This document shows positions 50,601 through 59,700 of a stretch of DNA of 64,000 bases, piece by piece. The translations under genes and the position numbers were made by a program. The stretch's first letter is position 1. Every line of letters starts with the position of its first letter. The notes beneath the pieces are model-generated. The model was not told where the DNA came from, did not search any database, and saw only the letters and a program-made list of their open reading frames with translations. The stretch covers positions 1 through 64,000 of the forward strand of contig CAVVZX010000036.1 of assembly GCA_963752855.1 (NCBI GenBank), given 5' to 3'. The stretch comes from DATJPW01 sp963752855 (GTDB taxonomy: Bacteria; Desulfobacterota; Desulfomonilia; Desulfomonilales; Desulfomonilaceae).

Positions 50601-51019
50601 AGCATGGCATTCTGACACAACAATTTGATATCCCTTCCAAAATTTCCGCAGCTCTCAATTTTGGCTCGCTGGTGCGGGGGCGCTTACCGGATTTCTTTGC
50701 GCAGGGTCTTCCGTTTCGCCGGCTGACCTGGAACATGGAAGCGTTCGACCATAAGTGGAAGATCATGGAGTTGAAGTTGAATTCGGATTCTACAAGTATA
50801 GATGGATTTGGCATGTACTTTGACGACCAAGACCGGGTGGACCTAAAATTGGATGTTTCCCCCTTGGTGGGACTGGACACTATCGTTTCCGGATTACTGG
50901 GAAACGTGCTCATGAAAAATGGGAAGACGCTGACTTTTCCATTCAGGGTGAGGGGCCTTTCAAACTCACTGGACGTAAGACTTGAACCTTTCGAGCCTCT
51001 TAGATCCGCTGAGCATTGA
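47680..51019 (+). CDS. Large AsmA/YhdP-like envelope protein (one frameshift)
   Basis: The start at 47680 precedes an N-terminal membrane anchor (WLFLLFLAVFFLCAGLLVFV) and the AsmA-type opening ARFMVPRLETTLNKKISLNS. The long periplasmic part consists of beta-rich repeats with an AsmA_2-like C-terminus. A frameshift near 50455 (GDQSQNGENADV, then stop) is repaired by moving to NLRMERMLTSDPDRVRIEGE, ending at 51019. The full ~1,113 residues fit AsmA-like proteins that bridge the inner and outer membranes for phospholipid transport. The family assignment is firm; the precise role here is inferred. Confidence 0.8.
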
Positions 51020-51032
51020 GCAAATCCTGAAC

Positions 51033-51854
51033 ATGAACCAAAAACAAAATTTCTCGTTTGGCCGGAATTGGCAAAGGTTTCTTGAAAGTCTGGATGAAGA
51101 CAGGCTCAATATCGCCGCTGAATCGCTAATGGAATTTCTGAACCTGTCTGATTTGCAGGGGAAAAGTTTCCTTGATATTGGTTGTGGTAGCGGTCTTTTT
51201 TCTTACGCCGCTTTCAAGCTTGGAGCAAAAAGAATCGTCAGTTTTGATGTTGATCCCTTCAGTGTGCAATGCTGCCAACATCTGCACAGTCTGGCAAGCA
51301 GTCCTGGAAACTGGCAAATCTGTGAGGGATCCATTCTGGATAAAGACTTTGTCGGCCCGCTGGGGAGTTTCGATATAGTTTATTCCTGGGGGGTGCTGCA
51401 CCACACGGGTAAGATGTGGGAATCAATAATTAATTCCGGCGAACTTGTGGCCCCAAGCGGAAATTATTATATTGCTCTATACAATAAGATTACGTCGAGG
51501 AATGGCTCTCCGGCCTGGATCCATTCATTCTGGCTATCCGTCAAGAAGCTGTACAACTCTCACCCCTTGCTGGGTAAGTTTGTGCTCGAACCTGCGGCCA
51601 TGGGGGCTTACTTGGCGATAGTGGCTGCACGACTGGAAAATCCGGTCAAACATGTCAGAAATTACAGATCTCACCGCGGCATGAGATGGAGCACTGACGC
51701 CACAGATTGGCTTGGTGGCTATCCTTATGAGTTTGCCACCGTAGAAGAAGTCTTCAAATTCGTTACGAAGAAGTTTCCCGATTTTGTTCTTACAAATATC
51801 AAGACTACCAGCGGTCGCGGCTTGAATTGGTACCTTTTTCAGAGAAGATCCTGA
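51033..51854 (+). CDS. Class I SAM-dependent methyltransferase
   Basis: A complete 273-residue protein from the ATG at 51033 (an upstream in-frame ATG at 50982 lies inside the AsmA-like gene). The SAM-binding motif I is FLDIGCGSGLFSYAAFKLGA, followed by the acidic loop IVSFDVDPFSV and motif IV SFDIVYSWGVLHHTGKMW. The C-terminal ~130 residues have no recognised domain. The substrate is unknown. It is followed by a 683-bp non-coding region. Confidence 0.82.
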   Translation: MNQKQNFSFGRNWQRFLESLDEDRLNIAAESLMEFLNLSDLQGKSFLDIGCGSGLFSYAAFKLGAKRIVSFDVDPFSVQCCQHLHSLASSPGNWQICEGSILDKDFVGPLGSFDIVYSWGVLHHTGKMWESIINSGELVAPSGNYYIALYNKITSRNGSPAWIHSFWLSVKKLYNSHPLLGKFVLEPAAMGAYLAIVAARLENPVKHVRNYRSHRGMRWSTDATDWLGGYPYEFATVEEVFKFVTKKFPDFVLTNIKTTSGRGLNWYLFQRRS

Positions 51855-51861
51855 CAGTGTT

Positions 51862-52018
51862 TAAAGATTCTCCTTTGGCCGCCAGCTATTGTTTCCGCCT
51901 TGGGCCATTTTTCTCAATTCTTCCTATAGATCAGAAACCAATCCGCAGAACTCGTATTAGGTCTGCCCCTAGCGGACCGGTCAATTGTCACTACTTTCAC
52001 GAGGAAACCTGTAGCCCA
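51862..52018. repeat. Imperfect direct repeat, copy 1
   Basis: This block shares many identical runs with 52285-52442, for example AATTCTTCCTATAGAT, CCAATCCGCAGAACT, AGGTCTGCC, CAATTGTCAC and AACCTGTAGCCCA. The order and spacing are the same, with an offset of about 423 bases. No coding frame is conserved between the copies. It starts eight bases after the methyltransferase stop. Confidence 0.75.
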
Positions 52019-52139
52019 ATAGAACTACTAGTCCCGCGTAAGGACGACTGATCGATTAACCGCTGGCGGGTACAGATTTTCAGTCGATCGCTCTCGGGAC
52101 TCAACGCGCCTTTGAACTGGAGCTGCATTCCATCACTGA

Positions 52140-52159
52140 CCCGGCGATAAATCACCGGG
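52140..52159. other. Hairpin between the two repeat copies
   Basis: CCCGGCGAT and ATCACCGGG form an eight-pair stem with one mismatch and an AA loop. A second hairpin, GGTTCC-TAC-GGAACC, follows at 52171-52185. No T-run follows either one, so they are not clear terminators. The rest of the 683-bp gap 51855-52537 shows only the two repeat copies. Confidence 0.5.
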
Positions 52160-52284
52160 CTACTATCAGAGGTTCCTACGGAACCATGATGGCCCTTAAC
52201 TTAACGCCTATGTGCGTACGCGGGAACGACGCTCGGTGAATCCGACATCCGGACGATCCGGACAGAATTTTAGACAACTACTAT

Positions 52285-52442
52285 AAAGATTCTCACTTTG
52301 GGCCGCCAGTTATCGTGTCCGCCTTGGACGATTTTCCTTAATTCTTCCTATAGATTAAGAAGCCAATCCGCAGAACTTGTATAGGTCTGCCGCTAACGGA
52401 GCGGCCAATTGTCACCACTGTTATGAGAAAACCTGTAGCCCA
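52285..52442. repeat. Imperfect direct repeat, copy 2
   Basis: This is the second copy of the block at 51862-52018 with scattered substitutions and small indels. Within it, GCCGCT-AACGG-AGCGGC forms a six-pair hairpin and CTTAAT/ATTAAG another; neither is perfect in copy 1. It lies about 95 bases before the convergent stop of the metal-sensor gene. Confidence 0.75.
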
Positions 52443-52537
52443 AACTTGGAAGCTTTCATTCAAATCTCCTTTCCGGAGGAATTATAAACGCGGGGTAATA
52501 AATTCCACTGGCAGCGCGAATCCCGTCGGGAAATTTT

Positions 52538-53032
52538 CTACTTATTACCGGTTCCCATCTGAACAGGATCGCAACGGCACGGATTACGATGTGCGCACGG
52601 ACCCATTCCAATGGTAGTCCGATTTTTTAAGAATATGAGGAACTCGGCCCGTTTATCAGCCGGCAGAGCGGACATCACCTTGCTTATTCTTTTTGCCGCC
52701 TCTCTTTCCATTTGGGCTGACAACGCTGTCAATTGGTCAAGTTCCGGGTCGGCGGCGCTCGGGTTCCCGGGATTCTTAGCTAGCACGTCAAGAAGTTCGG
52801 CTTTCTTCTCGACGATTTTTTGTCGGAGTTCCATTACCAGCCGCGGTGGCCCATTTTGCATGCAGCACTGGCCAATGAATTTGAAATCCTTTGGTGTCAG
52901 GCGGGATTCCAAGGCCGGTAGATCGGACGCCGCTGATCTATCTCCCAAGAAATGCCAAGCCAAAGTGGCTGCAACAGCCAAGTTCAAAACAATGGAAAAT
53001 ATGAAAATCGTCAAGAACAAAACTCTTTTCAT
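52538..53032 (-). CDS. Spy/CpxP-like periplasmic metal-sensor protein with extra cysteines
   Basis: The start at 53032 overlaps the anti-sigma stop as ATGA. A signal/anchor (VLFLTIFIFSIVLNLAVAA) is followed by a helical-hairpin domain of the heavy-metal resistance/Spy type (RLVMELRQKIVEKKAELLDV; QMEREAAKRISKVMSALPAD). Unusual for the family are CC near the start of the mature part (GQCCMQNG) and a Cys-rich tail (GPCAHRNPCRCDP). The 164-residue protein may sense metals or envelope stress for the sigma/anti-sigma pair upstream. Confidence 0.75.
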   Translation of the reverse strand: MKRVLFLTIFIFSIVLNLAVAATLAWHFLGDRSAASDLPALESRLTPKDFKFIGQCCMQNGPPRLVMELRQKIVEKKAELLDVLAKNPGNPSAADPELDQLTALSAQMEREAAKRISKVMSALPADKRAEFLIFLKNRTTIGMGPCAHRNPCRCDPVQMGTGNK

Positions 53033-53478
53033 CGGCTGCTCTCCTCCGGGACAACATCCATCAACAAGTCCCCCAGAGACTCTCCTGTGTCGGGCATTAG
53101 GACCTCCATCGCGCTGTCTGTCCTCTCGGGGAAGAGTATCTTGCCGACGGAACGCCCTGCCAAATTCCCCACGCCGATGGCCAACAGCACTGTCATGACT
53201 AGGATAGGAACCTGCCGCCACACAAGAGCAAGACGACGGTCGTATTCTCTACCCTTAACGGCAGAGATCCGCGCTTTCACTTTTGTGGCTAGATCCGAGG
53301 GTATTGTCGAGACCTGAGCAAGGGCCTCCATATCAGCATTCAGAGCGATCATTCGCTGATGGAACGAGCGGCAGGTTTTGCATGCTGCGATGTGCGCCAG
53401 AAGCTTGTCCGATGCCGACGGCTCCAATTCGCCGTCCAATAACATCGAAATCTGTTCTTCACGTTTTCGGCAATCCAT
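53029..53478 (-). CDS. Anti-sigma factor with zinc-finger (ZAS) domain
   Basis: The start at 53478 follows GGAGGG; an upstream in-frame ATG (53595) lies close behind the sigma gene and is not supported. MDCRKREEQISMLLDGEL and HIAACKTC (Hx3Cx2C) form the ZAS/zf-HC2 anti-sigma domain. A single membrane helix (VPILVMTVLLAIGVGNLAG) follows at about residues 87-108, then a short periplasmic tail. It should hold the ECF sigma factor encoded 127 bases upstream at the membrane. Confidence 0.85.
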   Translation of the reverse strand: MDCRKREEQISMLLDGELEPSASDKLLAHIAACKTCRSFHQRMIALNADMEALAQVSTIPSDLATKVKARISAVKGREYDRRLALVWRQVPILVMTVLLAIGVGNLAGRSVGKILFPERTDSAMEVLMPDTGESLGDLLMDVVPEESSR

Positions 53479-53604
53479 CGAAGTCCCTCCATTTACTGAT
53501 ACAACCGAAACGCGGGAATCCCGCGCAAGAGAGCGATTTTTTAATCGTGGAAAACGCCTCAAAATGTCTGTAATTTTGTGCGGCTCAGTGTCCATTGTTA
53601 GAGT

Positions 53605-54186
53605 CTAGTCTTTCAGAATTTCCAATAGAGTTCTCCTGGCTCTGAAGATCAAGGATTCCACAGCGGAGGCCGAACTTTGCATAGCCAACGCAATTTCTTC
53701 ATAGCTCATATTTTCCTGGCTTTTTAGAAGCAAGGCCGTCCTCTGCCTCTCAGGGAGCCCGCTCAAAGCGTCCGTCAAACGAGCGAATTCCTGCTTCATG
53801 GAAAGCACGCTCTCTGCGTCCGTGTTCCAGGAGGCATGGTTTGGTTGAGATCCCAAAGAGCCATCTTGGCTTTCTTCTTCAGTAAACAGCCGTACCGCCT
53901 TTCTTTTGAGAGAACTGAAAACATTGATGCTCTGATTGCGAGAGATCGCGAGCAACCACGTCTTGAAAGAAGCTTTTGAAGGGGAGAATCGATCAATGTA
54001 TTTGAAAGCTTTCAGAAATGTTTCTTGAACGACGTCCTCGGCCTCGTACGAGGATCGAGTGATAGCACGGGCCTGACGGTAGACCATGGCCGAGTGGCGA
54101 TCCACTAACTCATTAAACGCGAATTCGGAACCGTCCTGAACTCTCTGGACAAGCTCCTCGTCCGACAAGTTGTCCCAATTATGCAT
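53605..54186 (-). CDS. ECF RNA polymerase sigma factor (RpoE-like)
   Basis: A 193-residue protein from the ATG at 54186 (54192 is an equally possible Met). Region 2 is visible as DRHSAMVYRQARAITRSS and VQETFLKAFKYIDRF; region 4 as LPERQRTALLLKSQENMSYE and ASAVESLIFRARRTL. It is the first gene of an operon with its anti-sigma factor and a Spy-like periplasmic protein, so it likely answers envelope or metal stress. Confidence 0.88.
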   Translation of the reverse strand: MHNWDNLSDEELVQRVQDGSEFAFNELVDRHSAMVYRQARAITRSSYEAEDVVQETFLKAFKYIDRFSPSKASFKTWLLAISRNQSINVFSSLKRKAVRLFTEEESQDGSLGSQPNHASWNTDAESVLSMKQEFARLTDALSGLPERQRTALLLKSQENMSYEEIALAMQSSASAVESLIFRARRTLLEILKD

Positions 54187-54293
54187 TTGCATTCTGTTTG
54201 GGCGCGCACTGTCTCCGAAGCGCATCCGAATTCCAACACTCCGCAGCGTTTAGTCGCTGATTCGTTCTTTGTCCGAGAATCTTGTGATTCATT

Positions 54294-55523
54294 CTAAGGC
54301 TGTTCCGGGGCCACATGTCTGGGCGGCGCAACAAACCGGATTAAGAGGGCCGAGCATAGACAGAACAAGCCAAGATAAGTAAAGACCGCGTGGAAATTTC
54401 CACCGGTCGCATCCAGCACATATCCGCTTACAGATGGGCCTATGAAACCTGCTACAAAACCGTACGCTGTAAACACTAGACCGAAAATGGACCCGAAATG
54501 CTTTACCCCAAAACAATCCATAGCCAGAGGCGCGGAAACCGCGAACAGCGCGCCGAACGCGAACCCGATAATCGCGGCCAAAATAGCCAAGCCGGTCAAA
54601 CCGGTGATAAACGGTAAACTCAAGTATGCCGCTCCTGCTGCAAAAAAAGCAAAGCTCATGGCCGGAGTGCGGCCTATTATGTCTGAAAGATATCCTGTAA
54701 TCAGCCTACTTGCCCCGTTGGTAAGATTAAATGCGGTCAGGATAATGATGGCCGACTCCAGGTCGAAGCCACGTGACAATCCAAAAGTGGTCGAGAGAGT
54801 CACCATAGCTATCCCGGCCGCGCCTTGCAATGCCCAGGTCAGCCAGAGAAACCAAAAACTGCTCGTGCGCAAGCTCTGTTGAACCGTCAGAGAGTTCTCC
54901 GGATCAGGAGGAGGAACGACCGTTGCGCCGGGCGTGGCAGGCTGAACCCGAGCCACTCTTTCCGGAACCTCAGTAAATTGGGCAGCTACAAGCCCAACGA
55001 CTAGCCCGATTATCCCGAGGAAAATATTCATCCGTAAGTAGCCTATCGTCTCAAGCATGTAGCCGAATATTGGGGCCATGATTGCCGCAGAAACTCCGAA
55101 CATCAAATTCACTATGCCGGAAACCAGGCCCCTGCGCATAGGAAACCACCGTTGGACCGTAGTTAGCGCCGGGATATAAACGAAAGAAGACGCCATACCC
55201 ACTAAAAAAGCCCACGCGTAGACCATCCAAAGACTGGAGGCATACGCCACGAATATTGCATCCAACCCGCAAATTATCGCGCCAATGGAAATCATGGCCC
55301 GGGCGCCTAATTTTTCCTGCCACCGTCCGACCAAGAACATGAAAATTCCGACGGCCGCAAGCACAAAAAAGAGAATGTTGCCGATAGCGCCTCGTCCCAC
55401 GTGCAAGTTCGTTTGCCAGTAGGGCGCCATGACGCCGGGAAAGCCAAAAATAAAAGCTCCCGGCCAAAAAATTGCCAGTGAACTTCCCGCCACCGCCAGA
55501 ATTCCTCGTTTGGTATCCGTCAT
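54294..55523 (-). CDS. MFS transporter, oxalate/formate antiporter (OFA) family
   Basis: A complete 409-residue protein with 12 predicted membrane helices. The OFA features are GVMAPYWQTNLHVGRGAIGN in helix 2, GLVSGIVNLMFGVSAAIMAP and the C-half NLTNGASRLITGYLSDIIGR. OFA transporters exchange small carboxylates such as oxalate and formate. The substrate is not determinable here. It is a single gene, separated by 68 bp from the sigma gene. Confidence 0.85.
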   Translation of the reverse strand: MTDTKRGILAVAGSSLAIFWPGAFIFGFPGVMAPYWQTNLHVGRGAIGNILFFVLAAVGIFMFLVGRWQEKLGARAMISIGAIICGLDAIFVAYASSLWMVYAWAFLVGMASSFVYIPALTTVQRWFPMRRGLVSGIVNLMFGVSAAIMAPIFGYMLETIGYLRMNIFLGIIGLVVGLVAAQFTEVPERVARVQPATPGATVVPPPDPENSLTVQQSLRTSSFWFLWLTWALQGAAGIAMVTLSTTFGLSRGFDLESAIIILTAFNLTNGASRLITGYLSDIIGRTPAMSFAFFAAGAAYLSLPFITGLTGLAILAAIIGFAFGALFAVSAPLAMDCFGVKHFGSIFGLVFTAYGFVAGFIGPSVSGYVLDATGGNFHAVFTYLGLFCLCSALLIRFVAPPRHVAPEQP

Positions 55524-55547
55524 GGGAGTCTCCTGATGTGTCGAATA

Positions 55548-56624
55548 TTAACTTAATGATACCTGGGGATTGTCCTCATCGCGCTGTCGTTTGTGAGCTA
55601 TTCCGCGGATTTTCAACTTCCGGCCCTTTACTTCTGCCGTTGCTCCCAGAATCTTTTCCACGAGCCATAGATTTGCTTGAACATGCTCAGTGACTCTGGG
55701 GATTGTGTATTCGGTTTTGCCGTCAGCCAGAGCTGCAAAGAGAATCAACTGGTCCGCCGCGTGCCGATCGGCGCACGCGCCGGAACCCAGATCCTCAACA
55801 AGTGAACGCGTGACAAAATCCGCTATGGCTTCGGACCTTCGGCCCGGCTTGCCTGCCTGATCAGCGCCGAGAATACAGTCGGCTTCGGATCTTGCCCAAA
55901 CGGCTAGAGCTGCTCCCCTCTGGACGGCCGTCGAATCCTCCATCACCTCTATGTGACAATTCTCAAAGCGTGTACGCAAGGCCCGATTACAACTATCGGC
56001 CATCCTCCGGCCAACTCTCCGATCGCTGAGATGAGAGGCGAGAGCAACTCCGCCAATTTCCGTCACTTTTCCCGGATGAGTCATGTGAAGGGGTTTGAGA
56101 GAACTCTTCAAGGGATCGACTTCTGCTAACATTACACCGCGCCCTTTTGGGACGTAGCCCGGCTTCTCCATTATCAGATTAACGTCAGCTCCCATTCTTT
56201 TGATAAGTGGGACCAGGACCTTTTGCATGTGAAAAAAACTCGGAGCGAAATCCTGAAACAAGCCTCCGACAATCGTAAATCGGCTGGGCGTGTCCGCAAA
56301 AAGCGCAGGCGCAATAAGAGTAAAAGCCAACATGGTGGCGGAACCGGCTGTTCCAATATCAAGATGAAAATCCCCGCCCTTCAGCGTTTTTCCTGGAAAA
56401 TAGACAATCTCCCGAGAGTCTGCAACAGCCCCTTCAACTGTTCCCCCTGAAAAAACGCTACATGCTTTTACTGCAACAAGGTGCTGGGGTCTTAGGCCCG
56501 GTTTGGGACGTTTGGCCCGAATATTGATCATATGGATGGGCTCCCGCTTCAGAGTGGCGAGAGCCACTGCATACCTTATGAGAGTGCCGCTTCCGGAAAG
56601 CGTTGACCCGTCAATTTTGATCAT
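55548..56624 (-). CDS. rtcA: RNA 3'-terminal phosphate cyclase
   Basis: RtcA converts RNA 3'-phosphate to a 2',3'-cyclic phosphate through adenylation. The start at 56624 gives the typical opening MIKIDGSTLSGSGTLIRYAV and 358 residues. RPKPGLRPQHLVAVKA, FHLDIGTAGSATMLAFTLIA and the active-site His region TEHVQANLWLVEKI are present. No rtcB or rtcR adjoins. It follows yedK on the same strand with 22 bases between. Confidence 0.9.
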   Translation of the reverse strand: MIKIDGSTLSGSGTLIRYAVALATLKREPIHMINIRAKRPKPGLRPQHLVAVKACSVFSGGTVEGAVADSREIVYFPGKTLKGGDFHLDIGTAGSATMLAFTLIAPALFADTPSRFTIVGGLFQDFAPSFFHMQKVLVPLIKRMGADVNLIMEKPGYVPKGRGVMLAEVDPLKSSLKPLHMTHPGKVTEIGGVALASHLSDRRVGRRMADSCNRALRTRFENCHIEVMEDSTAVQRGAALAVWARSEADCILGADQAGKPGRRSEAIADFVTRSLVEDLGSGACADRHAADQLILFAALADGKTEYTIPRVTEHVQANLWLVEKILGATAEVKGRKLKIRGIAHKRQRDEDNPQVSLS

Positions 56625-56646
56625 GAGCGCCTGGCCTTCTTTTCGC

Positions 56647-57349
56647 CTACGAATTCGTTTCGCCACTACGAATCGGGCCGGTGAGGGGTTCCACGCAGTC
56701 GGCGGCATCGTAGCTCGCTTTGTTGACCTTGCCACTAACCGGAAACATAATCATTTCTTCCGACGGAAAAGGCTTGAGCATATGTTTCAAGGACTCAGTT
56801 GTTTTAGTGTCCGGATTTAACCAGAGGTCATAATCACTTGGCGACAAAATGGCGGGCATACGGTCGTGAATGGGTTGAATGAGTTCATTGGCATCTGTGG
56901 TGAGTATCGTGCACGATTCAATCAGTTCCCCATCAGGGCTTTTCCAGGTCTCCCATAGCCCGGCAAAGGCAAACACCAACCGGTTGGACAATACCACGAG
57001 ATAGGGGGCCCTTCCCTTCTCCAGTTTCTTCCATTCGTAAAAACCGTCGGCGGGGATGATGCACCGCCTCATTTTGAATGCGGTCCGAAACGCCGGCCTA
57101 TCTGCCGCGGTTTCCGACCGTGCGTTGATAAACCCTGCGCCCATTTTAGCGTCCTTGGCCCAGAACGGGATGAGCCCCCATCTGACGATCTTGAGTTCCC
57201 GCTGCGATGTCCCGGCTTTCGGTTTTATTATTGCCACCGGCTGAGTCGGGGGCAATATTGTAGCGCGGCCCCAACGACGGCTCTTCAGCAAGCCGGAAAT
57301 GCTCGGTCAAGCTTTTGCCTGGAGTCATTAAAACGAAGCGTCCGCACAT
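56647..57349 (-). CDS. yedK: SOS response-associated peptidase YedK/HMCES (frameshifted)
   Basis: HMCES/YedK proteins crosslink to abasic sites in single-stranded DNA through an N-terminal Cys. The start at 57349 gives MCGRFVLMTPG with Cys2 exposed after Met removal. The frame is lost at a C run near 57255: PRYNIAPDS should read PRYNIAPTQPVAIIKP. The rest is intact: WGLIPFWAKD, NARSETAADRPAFR, CIIPADGFYEW (Glu) and PIHDRMPAIL (His). The total is about 234 residues. Confidence 0.9.
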
Positions 57350-57388
57350 TGGTTTGCTCTTTTTGCTTCCAAAGAAAGCCGGGGACAT

Positions 57389-58892
57389 TTATCCGCGATT
57401 CGGGTCTTTTTGCTTGATATAATCCAAAATCTCCCGGCCCATTCTCGAATGAAGTTTAATTCGCTCATAATCCAGGGGCACATTGTTCAAGTACTGTAGA
57501 ATCAATGCTTCCCCGCCCGAAGCGCCGGGCAAAATGCCTGAGAAAAAGAATCCAAGCTTCTCGAATTCTTCCGTCAGGTAAAAGGTCCCAGTGTCCGACA
57601 TGTTCAGATACATCAAAATCAGATCATAGTGTTTCAAACATAGTTGTTTCACGAGATTTCTAATCTCACTAACGATATTTTTGCCATAACGGACAATTTC
57701 AATAACCGCGACTCCGGCAGGAATGAAAACCGACGATTTGATTTTAAAAACCGATTCCTCGGCGAGATCCATTTGCAGCGGATTTACTGGCGCAACTGCC
57801 ATCGCGTTTACACCAAGATTCTCGTAAAGCTTGGCTATAAAAGACCTGTGCTGTGGAGGAGCATAAATCCTCAAATCGGTCGGTTTTTGCAGATACTGAT
57901 GCGCGACCACAAATGTTTCCCTTTGGGAAAGCCGCTCGGCTATTTCCTTGAATGAAACGCTCGAGGCCACGTAGCCCAGTAAAATGCCGCAAGCGTTAAA
58001 GCCCAGTCGGTCCGCAACTTCTTGAGAAAACGTGTGAGCGGTCACGGCGCGGACATATAGCCCCTTCAGCCCTTTTGATCCGCCTGATTCAACAAGAATT
58101 GCACCAATTCGAGAAGACAACCCTTGCCGCGAAATTCCGGGCGGACCACGGCCAGACCGATTTCAGCTACTCCGGAATCTTCCGAGTTAAAAATCGCGCA
58201 GTGGCCCGCAATTTCGCCGGCGGAGGTCAGCGCCACAGCGGAGATCATTTCTCCGCTCGCGTTCAGGTCGATGATTCGTTCCGGATAATAAGCATATTCG
58301 TAGAAATAGGAATAACCGTAAGCGCGATATACGGACTTTGCAACCTCGATGGCTTCCGAGGGCCTCATGAATCGGACTTCAAACTCAATCTTCTTCAATA
58401 TTTCGGGACGTAGCGATGGAGGACGAAACCGCTCAGGTTGGCAAGCGGCCACATAGTCATCCAAATTCCGATCTTTGAGATATTTTATCAGATGAATCTC
58501 CATACCTTCAGGGCCAAGATTATGCACAGCAACTTCATCCACGAGATCTCTCATGGTAGCCACATTCTCCCCGGTCATGGAATCGGCAATCACGACGGTT
58601 TTGCCGTATATCAATTCCTCGGCCTCAAATGGCACCCCTTTTCTTTGACGATTATTTCCAGCCCGCCGGGAACGCGTCCGCATGAAATATTTATGCTCTG
58701 TTGGTCGCCCGGCTCAAAAGCTGACCTAATGATTGCCCTCAATGCTTCACCTACCGCAGCGCGTAACTTCGACTGTTCGTTTTCATCAAAGCCCATATGG
58801 CCCGATACCGAGCCGATATAGGCCCCGGCCACCGAGGCATAAGACAAATCAGTGGGTATTTTCAGCTGCGAATATTCGCAAGCTGTTTGCAT
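57389..58892 (-). CDS. RsbW-like (HATPase)-GNAT acetyltransferase fusion, copy 2 (two frameshifts)
   Basis: The paralog of the gene at 42119-43632, with the same domain order. An anti-sigma-kinase-like N-terminus (KLRAAVGEALRAIIRSAF; LEIIVKEKG) lacks both the N-box Asn and the usual Asp of the DxGxP box. A frameshift near 58640 joins it to VPFEAEELIYGKTVVIAD. The linker VAVHNLGPEGMEIHLIKYL and GNAT domain (FMRPSEAIEVAKSVYRAYGY; VVRPEFRGKGCLLELV) follow. A second frameshift near 58085 leads to the C-terminal region ending YLNNVPLDYERIKLHSRMG. The joined length is about 501 residues. Function unknown. Confidence 0.75.
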
Positions 58893-59111
58893 GTTCCAAC
58901 CTTTCCGCCGAATTTGGCGTTCGTCTGCGCGAAATCGGACTATTCCGAATCAATGGAGAATCGAGTTGGTCGATACTCGGGCCATAAAATATAGTTGTCA
59001 GACATCCATTCTTGTTCCACGATTTGAAAATGGGATCTCAGACCAAGGCACAGGAGCCCCGTTAAAACTCAGTCGATTTAGCGGAATGACTCATGAGCTT
59101 TGAAGTCTGTC

Positions 59112-59141
59112 TTGACAGTAGCCCAAGAGTGTAGACATATT
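59112..59141 (+). promoter_or_regulatory. Candidate promoter of def-fmt-htpX
   Basis: TTGACA at 59112-59117 and CATATT at 59136-59141 are 18 bases apart. The def ATG follows 30 bases later, after GAGGG. The rest of the 278-bp gap 58893-59170 shows no other feature. Confidence 0.5.
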
Positions 59142-59170
59142 AGTTAAAGATGTTATTGAGGGCTATTTAA

Positions 59171-59693
59171 ATGTCTGCATTACCCATTGTCATGGTACCG
59201 CATGTTGCGCTGGGCGGTAAGGCGAAAAATGTCACCAACATAGATCACCGAATCGTGAATCTGGCCCACAATATGGCGGAGACCATGTACAAAGCTCCCG
59301 GATTGGGACTGGCCGCAAATCAAATCGGTGAATTGGTGAGGCTTATTGTTGTGGACCTGGAGTACGCATACGCGGATCTTAAGGATAAGAAAAAGAATCC
59401 TCTTTTCATCATCAATCCACAAATTTGTGAGAGTGAAGGCGAATCTGTCAGGGAAGAGGGCTGCCTAAGCGTGCCGGAATTCGGAATCGAGATTACGCGA
59501 GCGGCGGCAGTCGAAGTGCAAGGAGTGGATTTGAACGGAAAACAAATAAGAATAGCCGCCGATGGATTATTGCCCTCGTGCTTCAGCATGAAATTGACCA
59601 TCTAAATGGAACTACTATTCTCGACCATGCTTCTTCTCTAAAAAGACCCTCTACCACAGGAAACTCAGGAAGCGGGGCAGGAGGAATCAGTGA
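59171..59693 (+). CDS. def: Peptide deformylase (two frameshifts)
   Basis: It removes the N-formyl group from nascent proteins. All three metal/active-site boxes are present: GLGLAANQIG, EEGCLSVPEF with the ligand Cys, and LQHEIDHLNG with the two His ligands. The third box is in another frame, because of a shift near 59575 (LLPSCFSMKL instead of LQHEIDHL). A missing A in the run at 59640-59644 then hides the natural end KKTLYHRKLRKRGRRNQ, with the stop at 59693. The total is about 174 residues. The ORF as sequenced would misleadingly fuse the def tail to fmt. Confidence 0.88.
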
Positions 59694-59700
59694 ACTCAGG

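Noticed and set aside
52538..53221. Longer form of the Spy-like protein starting at 53221
   Set aside because: The first 63 residues are the anti-sigma gene read in another frame. The signal peptide begins at the ATG at 53032.
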